This document shows positions 7,558 through 10,941 of a stretch of 10,941 bases of DNA, piece by piece. How positions within the stretch are numbered: position 1 is the first letter of the stretch; the number at the start of each line of letters is the position of its first letter. A program made the translations under genes and the position numbers. This stretch comes from an uncultured Bacilli bacterium (GTDB lineage Bacteria; Bacillota_I; Bacilli_A; RFN20; CAG-288): NCBI GenBank assembly GCA_934700375.1, contig CAKUXT010000053.1:1-10941 (forward strand), read 5' to 3'. Below the pieces are notes generated by a model. The model did no database searches and was not told where the DNA came from. It saw nothing but the letters and a program-made list of their open reading frames with translations.

Positions 7558-8359
7558 AGTGTTTATGAATCGTATCCAGCTTATCGATGACCTTGAGATC
7601 ATGTTCTTTTGCAAACTGTGCAGCGAGGAAATTCCCACTGTCATCGGAAAGCTGCTCCGGAGCATGGGCATCGATTCCGAAGATGCATTTGGCGTGGTAT
7701 TTTCCGACTAGGGAGAAAAACTCATCTGTCGGATAACGCCATCTCTTTTCTCCTCCGATCTCTTTCTTTCCGTTTCTGATTCCTGCAACATTGATCTCCA
7801 AAGGAATATCATAGGCCATACAGGTCTCGATCAAAGAGCGTGAAACCTTTTTGCAGTCGGAATCAAACTGGGAGATATTGGACATGAAGTAATCAGGATG
7901 GGCAAAGATCTTATACATCCCTGTCTGCAAAGCCTGGACTGCTAAGTCACGATAGAGATAGAGCTGACTGGCCGATGTTATATTGGAAAAGCGGCAGACG
8001 ATCTCTTTGTTCTCGTTGATTGCACAATGATTTCCTAAAATCATGTAGTCGAGAACCCCGTTCTCGACCAGTTCTTTGAAAAACGGGAAATAGCTTGGGA
8101 ATGCTTCTGCTTCAAAACCTAAATAGATATCGATCTGGTCTTCGTATTTCTTTGCCAAAGAGCGGATAGAATCGCAATAATCGTGGAAGAGCGAAAAATC
8201 GCCTCTTGTATAAGGCTCGGAAAAATCGGGAAGCATAGCGTGGTCTGAGAAACCGAGGTTTCTATAACCGTAGCCGATTGCTTCTAAGACATAGTCTTCA
8301 TCTTCTCCGGTGGCGTGTCCGCATCTCTTTGTATGCGTGTGATAATTTGAAATGAACAT
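7556..8359 (-). CDS. PHP-domain histidinol-phosphatase-like phosphoesterase (HisK type)
   Basis: A 267-residue metal-dependent phosphatase of the PHP superfamily, similar to HisK-type histidinol-phosphatase, which dephosphorylates L-histidinol phosphate. Metal-ligand motifs, numbered from the ATG, are NYHTHT (His7, His9), RCGHA (His15), FSDHA (Asp39, His40), GFEAEA (Glu83), ILGNHCA (His111), FAHPD (His154) and GIDAHAP (Asp230, His232). This is the full set expected for the trinuclear site. No other histidine genes are nearby, so a different phosphate ester is possible. I start it at the ATG at 8359. An in-frame TTG 39 bases upstream is the first half of a -35 box and has no ribosome binding site. 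The ATG also lacks a Shine-Dalgarno, consistent with a leaderless transcript. Confidence 0.85.
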   Translation of the reverse strand: MFISNYHTHTKRCGHATGEDEDYVLEAIGYGYRNLGFSDHAMLPDFSEPYTRGDFSLFHDYCDSIRSLAKKYEDQIDIYLGFEAEAFPSYFPFFKELVENGVLDYMILGNHCAINENKEIVCRFSNITSASQLYLYRDLAVQALQTGMYKIFAHPDYFMSNISQFDSDCKKVSRSLIETCMAYDIPLEINVAGIRNGKKEIGGEKRWRYPTDEFFSLVGKYHAKCIFGIDAHAPEQLSDDSGNFLAAQFAKEHDLKVIDKLDTIHKH

Positions 8360-8369
8360 AGATACGAAT

Positions 8370-8398
8370 ATTTTAAAACAAGGAAAATGAATTGACAA
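8370..8398 (-). promoter_or_regulatory. Promoter of the PHP gene, probably giving a leaderless mRNA
   Basis: TTGTCA (8398-8393) and TAAAAT (8375-8370) on the minus strand are separated by 17 bases. Only ten bases lie between the -10 box and the ATG at 8359, so transcription should start within a few bases of, or at, the start codon. This explains the missing ribosome binding site. Confidence 0.6.
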
Positions 8399-8501
8399 TG
8401 TTCATGCGAGTCAATAGCCTAAATCAAGCAGAAAACATGATGTGTTCTTTTAGAAAAGAAGGAAAGCATATGAAAAACATCTTGGTGGTCTCAATTTCTT
8501 C

Positions 8502-8530
8502 TTGTTTCATTTAAGTGAGGTTACTATAAT
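8502..8530 (+). promoter_or_regulatory. Sigma-A-type promoter of yebC
   Basis: TTGTTT (8502-8507) and a perfect TATAAT (8525-8530) are separated by 17 bases. Transcription would begin near 8537, giving a leader of about 60 bases before the yebC ATG. Confidence 0.75.
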
Positions 8531-8535
8531 AATAG

Positions 8536-8575
8536 ATGTCTTTTCCGCTGTTTTTTATTGTGGAAAAATCGACAT
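8536..8575 (+). promoter_or_regulatory. Possible 5'-terminal stem-loop in the yebC leader
   Basis: ATGTC (8536-8540) can pair with GACAT (8571-8575), and TTTTCCGC (8541-8548) with GTGGAAAA reading as 8567-8560 in pairing order. There is one G-U pair, a three-base bulge (8568-8570) and an 11-base T-rich loop. It would start at the predicted first transcribed base and end about ten bases before the AGAGGT ribosome binding site. It may stabilise the mRNA or tune translation; it matches no riboswitch I recognise. Confidence 0.35.
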
Positions 8576-8596
8576 ACATAGAAAAGAGGTATAACT

Positions 8597-9328
8597 ATGG
8601 GTAGAGCACACGAAGTCAGAGCAAAGAAAATTGCACAGACAAACGCCGCAAAATCGGCATTGTACAACAGAGCCAGCAAGGAAATTTATCTTGCCGCAAA
8701 GAGTGGTGTCCCTGATCCTAATGAGAACCTCGCATTGAGATCCGCCATCGAAAAATGGAAGGCACAGCATGTCACTCGTGATGTTATCGATAGAGCTATC
8801 GATAAGGCCAAGAGCAAAGATGCCGCTGCTTTTGTCGCTGGCAGATATGAAGGTTTCGGCCCTGGCGGAGTCGCCATCATGGTCGATACATTGACCGATA
8901 ATGAAAAGAGAGCTTTTGCAGCTGTCAGAGCTTGCTTCACTCATCATGGCGGAAAGGTCGGAAACAGCGGTTCCGCTGCTTTCAACTTCGTCCGTATGGG
9001 TGTCCTTTCCTTCGATTGCGACAAGAACGCTGATGAAATCGAAGAAGATCTTATCTTCAACAATGAAATCGATGTTCAGTCCGTCGATCAGGATGAAAAC
9101 ACCTTTGTCATTCAGGTCACTCCGAATGATCTCAATCGCGCCAGAGATGCTATCATGAAGGATTTCGGTGTCGGTGAAGATGATTTCTCTACTTGCGAAG
9201 TCACTTACATCCCGACAGGCGATACTGTCAAAGTTTCCGATGAGGATAAGGCAAAGATCGAAAATCTCATCGAAGACATGGATGGGATCGAAGACGTCCA
9301 GGCTGTTTATCATAACGCTGAACTCTAA
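8597..9328 (+). CDS. yebC: YebC/TACO1-family translation factor / probable transcriptional regulator
   Basis: A full-length 243-residue YebC family protein, cytosolic. Family landmarks are the basic N-terminus MGRAHEVRAKKIAQ, EIYLAAKSGVPDPNEN (about 29-44), the RYEGFGPGGVAIMVDTLTDN block (83-102) and the HHGGKVGNSGSAAFNF segment (116-131), followed by the acidic C-terminal domains. YebC/PmpR proteins were long annotated as transcriptional regulators. Work on bacterial YebC proteins and mitochondrial TACO1 ties the family to the ribosome and to translating proline-rich stretches. The MGR start and DRAIDKAK segment look closer to the YebC2/YeeI branch than to the MAGHSKW branch. AGAGGT lies six bases before the ATG. 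The gene is monocistronic between a good promoter and a strong terminator. Its codons look more biased (ATC, GTC, AAG, GCT) than those of the neighbours, suggesting high expression. Confidence 0.95.
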   Translation: MGRAHEVRAKKIAQTNAAKSALYNRASKEIYLAAKSGVPDPNENLALRSAIEKWKAQHVTRDVIDRAIDKAKSKDAAAFVAGRYEGFGPGGVAIMVDTLTDNEKRAFAAVRACFTHHGGKVGNSGSAAFNFVRMGVLSFDCDKNADEIEEDLIFNNEIDVQSVDQDENTFVIQVTPNDLNRARDAIMKDFGVGEDDFSTCEVTYIPTGDTVKVSDEDKAKIENLIEDMDGIEDVQAVYHNAEL

Positions 9329-9342
9329 ACTCTGTTCTCAAC

Positions 9343-9376
9343 AAGGGTATCTCTTTACGAGGTATCCTTTTTCTTT
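9343..9376 (+). terminator. Intrinsic terminator of yebC
   Basis: AAGGGTATCTC (9343-9353) pairs with GAGGTATCCTT (9359-9369) across the loop TTTAC. That is 11 pairs including two G-T wobbles, followed by a T-rich run. It lies 14 bases after the yebC stop. Confidence 0.85.
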
Positions 9377-9399
9377 GTCTTTATATTCTATGTTGTTTT

Positions 9400-9408
9400 T
9401 GGTAAAAT
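9400..9408 (+). promoter_or_regulatory. Extended -10 promoter, probably leaderless
   Basis: TGG followed by TAAAAT (9403-9408) is an extended -10 element. A TTTATA at 9380-9385 stands 17 bases upstream as a weak -35. Only nine bases separate the -10 box from the ATG at 9418, and no ribosome binding site is present, so the transcript should start at or within a few bases of the start codon. Confidence 0.5.
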
Positions 9409-9417
9409 TCTCTTGCT

Positions 9418-9777
9418 ATGAAAAACGAAAAAATCAAAAATCATTTTAAGAAGATGAGCATACATGACATCATCTCATTAGTCTTTATGGGCCTTGCCTC
9501 TATTTTAGGGCTTTACATGTCTATCGGCATGAGTGTTTCCATTGCAAATGGAAAGACACTTTTCGGTGACAGCGCAAATCATGAGAACGTGATGGAGACG
9601 GCTGTCTCTTCAAGCGATTACATTGTCATGTCCTTGTTCTGGATTCTCACTGTCGCTGTTCTTGCTCTTTTTGTCTATTATCTCGTTTTCAAGAAACCGG
9701 ATGAAAAGAAACCGGTCAAGAAAGAGATTGTCCAGGGTAAGACTGTCGTAGTAAAGGAAGATAAGAAAGATGAATGA
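9418..9777 (+). CDS. Small two-helix membrane protein, hypothetical
   Basis: A 119-residue protein of unknown function. A basic N-terminus (MKNEKIKNHFKK) is followed by membrane segments at about 17-43 and 66-91. The C-terminal tail is Lys/Glu/Val-rich, contains KKPDEKKPVKKE, and is probably cytosolic together with the N-terminus. The loop between the helices is short (about 20 residues). The start has no Shine-Dalgarno and lies nine bases after a -10 element. A later in-frame ATG at 9454 has no better site, so the first ATG is kept. The gene ends eight bases inside the next one (ATGAATGA), so the two are coupled. Nothing connects it functionally to yebC, from which a terminator separates it. 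Confidence 0.7.
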   Translation: MKNEKIKNHFKKMSIHDIISLVFMGLASILGLYMSIGMSVSIANGKTLFGDSANHENVMETAVSSSDYIVMSLFWILTVAVLALFVYYLVFKKPDEKKPVKKEIVQGKTVVVKEDKKDE

Positions 9778-10150
9778 CGAAGATCTGAAGAATGACCTTC
9801 ATTTATTGAAGGCCTGTGAACTTGTCCGTTATTTATATCAGGGTGATGTCCTTACGCTTCAGGTTGTCGCTGATAACGAAGAAGAGGAAGAACATGATCA
9901 TGACTGCTGCATGGAAGGACTTAACGGGCATCTTTTCGTCATCACATTTTCCGGCGTGAGCGATTTCAAATCAAGCGGTGAAGAATGTGACAACTATGTT
10001 CTTAAAGACATGGTCTACGAAGAAGGGTTCCTGTCTCTTTCCTATGATGGCAAAAACCTTTTTGAGCCTGATGCCGAGCTTGAGTTCTCTTTCCACTTTA
10101 AGGATATTGATGTCGAGGATGGCGGTAAAATAGAAAGTCCTGAAGTATAA
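9770..10150 (+). CDS. Acidic hypothetical protein with a Glu/His/Asp/Cys tract
   Basis: A 126-residue soluble protein that I do not recognise. It is strongly acidic and reads as mostly beta after an N-terminal helix (residues 3-22). Residues 37-47 are EEEEEHDHDCC, a cluster of possible metal ligands, probably in a loop between strands. The rest has alternating strand pattern (GHLFVITFSG, GFLSLSYDG, LEFSFHFKDI), suggesting a compact beta domain. Its start overlaps the end of the membrane-protein gene by eight bases. AAGGAAG lies upstream at a loose spacing, so expression is likely coupled. A bidirectional terminator follows. A role with the membrane protein is implied by the overlap alone. Confidence 0.68.
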   Translation: MNDEDLKNDLHLLKACELVRYLYQGDVLTLQVVADNEEEEEHDHDCCMEGLNGHLFVITFSGVSDFKSSGEECDNYVLKDMVYEEGFLSLSYDGKNLFEPDAELEFSFHFKDIDVEDGGKIESPEV

Positions 10151-10196
10151 ACAATCTAGATGATATCAGTTGGGTTGTAAATAAAACAAACACAAT

Positions 10197-10243
10197 AAAA
10201 GTCCTTCTTTCTCTACGTTTCATAGAGTGGGAAGGACTTTTTT
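10197..10243. terminator. Bidirectional intrinsic terminator between convergent genes
   Basis: AAAAGTCCTTC (10197-10207) pairs with GAAGGACTTTT (10231-10241), and an inner CTCTA/TAGAG pair extends the stem with a small internal loop. T runs follow on both strands (TTTTTT on plus, TTTTATTGTG on minus). It can end both the plus-strand 9418-10150 unit and the minus-strand gene stopping at 10248. Confidence 0.88.
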
Positions 10244-10247
10244 GATG

Positions 10248-10829
10248 TTATTCTTCGTCGATGCCGTCATCACCTTGCTGATGATGCTGTTCGGTGACTT
10301 TTTCTCTGATTTCGGTAAGAGCCTGATAGATTTCATCATTGGTGGCATCGGGATGCTTCTGGATATAGGCATCGAATTCTCCGATGATGTCTCCCATATA
10401 AGGTTCTTCGTATTCTTCGGAATAGGACTGATCATCATCCTCTTCTTCGTGGTCATGACTATCCTCTGCTTTGACGACATTGTTTTCTGTCATGTATTCA
10501 GGATAGGTGTCATCGATCTTGAGGTATTCGTGTTCAGGATCGAAATAGGTGAAGAGCAGTCTGAAGTGGATAGCGACATCCTTCAGGGAATCAAAGAGAG
10601 CTTCTCTGACTTCGCTTTCTCTGTCCATGTACATTTCAGGTGCTTCGACTTTGATGTTAAGACGGAAAGAGGTCTGTTCGATACCATCATGGATGATGAA
10701 GGATTCCGGTGCAAAGAAGACGAGGTCTTCGTCTTTGCAGCGATAGATTTCGACTAATTTGCTGTGAATCTTTTTTGTGACGTCAATGGCTTGATAATAA
10801 TCCATGCCAAGAAGAGAAACTGTGATCAT
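10248..10829 (-). CDS. DUF1904/tautomerase-like domain protein with acidic C-terminal extension
   Basis: A 193-residue cytosolic protein. Residues 1-100 resemble DUF1904 and the related MIF/4-OT-like tautomerase fold by pattern: a short first strand, a helix at 12-28, and a strand around DLVFFAPESFIIHDG (35-49). FRLNIKVEAPEM (55-66) and a second helix at 70-88 follow. The catalytic N-terminal proline of true tautomerases is absent (MITVS...), so enzymatic activity is doubtful. Residues 105-145 form a highly acidic linker with SHDHEEEDDD (124-133). Residues 148-182 form a predicted helical segment, ending in a Gln/His/Asp-rich tail. AAGGA lies nine bases before the ATG, and the upstream gene stops 14 bases earlier, so they form an operon. 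The family assignment is by eye and only moderately sure. Confidence 0.7.
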   Translation of the reverse strand: MITVSLLGMDYYQAIDVTKKIHSKLVEIYRCKDEDLVFFAPESFIIHDGIEQTSFRLNIKVEAPEMYMDRESEVREALFDSLKDVAIHFRLLFTYFDPEHEYLKIDDTYPEYMTENNVVKAEDSHDHEEEDDDQSYSEEYEEPYMGDIIGEFDAYIQKHPDATNDEIYQALTEIREKVTEQHHQQGDDGIDEE

Positions 10830-10843
10830 GTTGATTTTTCCTT

Positions 10844-10941
10844 TCAGTTGTTTTCGTTTCCGGAATCGACGTTGATGCTGATATCGACCTTATCGGATAG
10901 AGAGCGGAAATCTTTGATTCCGGAGAGGATGTTCTCCGCTT
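10844..10941 (-). CDS. 3' end of an unknown gene running off the right edge
   Basis: One minus-strand frame is open from the window edge to a TGA at 10846-10844. It encodes about 32 C-terminal residues, beginning AENILSGIKDF and ending NVDSGNENN. It stops 14 bases before the next ATG, and that gap contains that gene's AAGGA site, so it is very likely the upstream operon partner of the DUF1904-like gene. The piece is too short to identify. Confidence 0.6.
   Translation of the reverse strand, partial: AENILSGIKDFRSLSDKVDISINVDSGNENN

Noticed and set aside
8360..8398. TTG start adding 13 residues to the PHP protein
   Set aside because: The TTG is part of the -35 box, has no ribosome binding site, and would put the first PHP motif unusually far from the N-terminus.
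8431..8447. Imperfect inverted repeat GAAAACA/TGTGTTC between the divergent PHP and yebC genes
   Set aside because: It is short with a mismatch, not aligned with either promoter element, and lacks a T tract. Likely chance.
8555..9313. 252-codon minus-strand open frame opposite yebC, longer than yebC itself
   Set aside because: It is fully antisense to a clearly conserved family protein and starts without a ribosome binding site. The open frame follows from yebC codon bias.
10227..10757. 176-codon plus-strand open frame opposite the DUF1904-like gene
   Set aside because: It begins inside the bidirectional terminator and lacks a credible start. The minus frame has a ribosome binding site and an operon partner.
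1..10941. Mycoplasma genetic code (TGA as Trp), CRISPR arrays, tRNA or rRNA genes
   Set aside because: TGA serves as stop in several overlapping genes and Trp is TGG. No repeat-spacer pattern or RNA gene signature was seen on reading both strands.

Overview
The window looks like ordinary chromosome of a low-GC Gram-positive (Bacillota) bacterium. It carries strong AAGGAG-type ribosome binding sites, sigma-A-like promoters, intrinsic terminators, a Gram-positive lipobox lipoprotein without outer-membrane partners, and a YebC-family protein of the MGRAHE... type found in Bacillota. TGA ends several tightly overlapping genes and Trp is TGG, so this is standard code, not Mycoplasma code 4. An Erysipelotrichia-like host is a guess, not shown.

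Layout. Positions 1-136 hold a long perfect hairpin and no recognised gene. From 137 to 1110 (minus) two overlapping paralogous small membrane proteins, possibly YcxB-like, sit behind their own promoter (1133-1161). From 1171 to 7407 (minus) lies a compact five-gene transcription unit. Read in its own direction it encodes a lipoprotein with a C-terminal membrane anchor, a proline iminopeptidase-type alpha/beta hydrolase, a cytosolic beta-propeller-like protein, an unknown probably helical protein, and a MacB-topology ABC ATPase-permease fusion. The last four genes overlap at their junctions. The ABC gene is broken by a frameshift that looks like a deletion of about 17 nt between the LSGGQ signature and Walker B.

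Next upstream (minus) is a PHP-family histidinol-phosphatase-like gene (7556-8359) with a possible terminator at its end and a promoter so close to its ATG that the mRNA is probably leaderless. It is divergent from yebC (8597-9328, plus), which has a consensus-like promoter, a possible 5' hairpin and a strong terminator. After it come two overlapping plus-strand genes (9418-10150): a small two-helix membrane protein, also with a leaderless-type promoter, and a very acidic protein. A bidirectional terminator (10197-10243) separates them from a convergent minus-strand pair: a DUF1904/tautomerase-like protein with an acidic tail, and the 3' end of an unknown gene running off the right edge.

The most interesting item is the 1171-7407 cassette. 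A surface lipoprotein, a peptidase-like hydrolase, a propeller, a helical protein and an FtsX-type exporter are translated as a chain, which suggests one envelope-associated pathway of unknown substrate, inactivated here at the transporter or affected by an assembly error.
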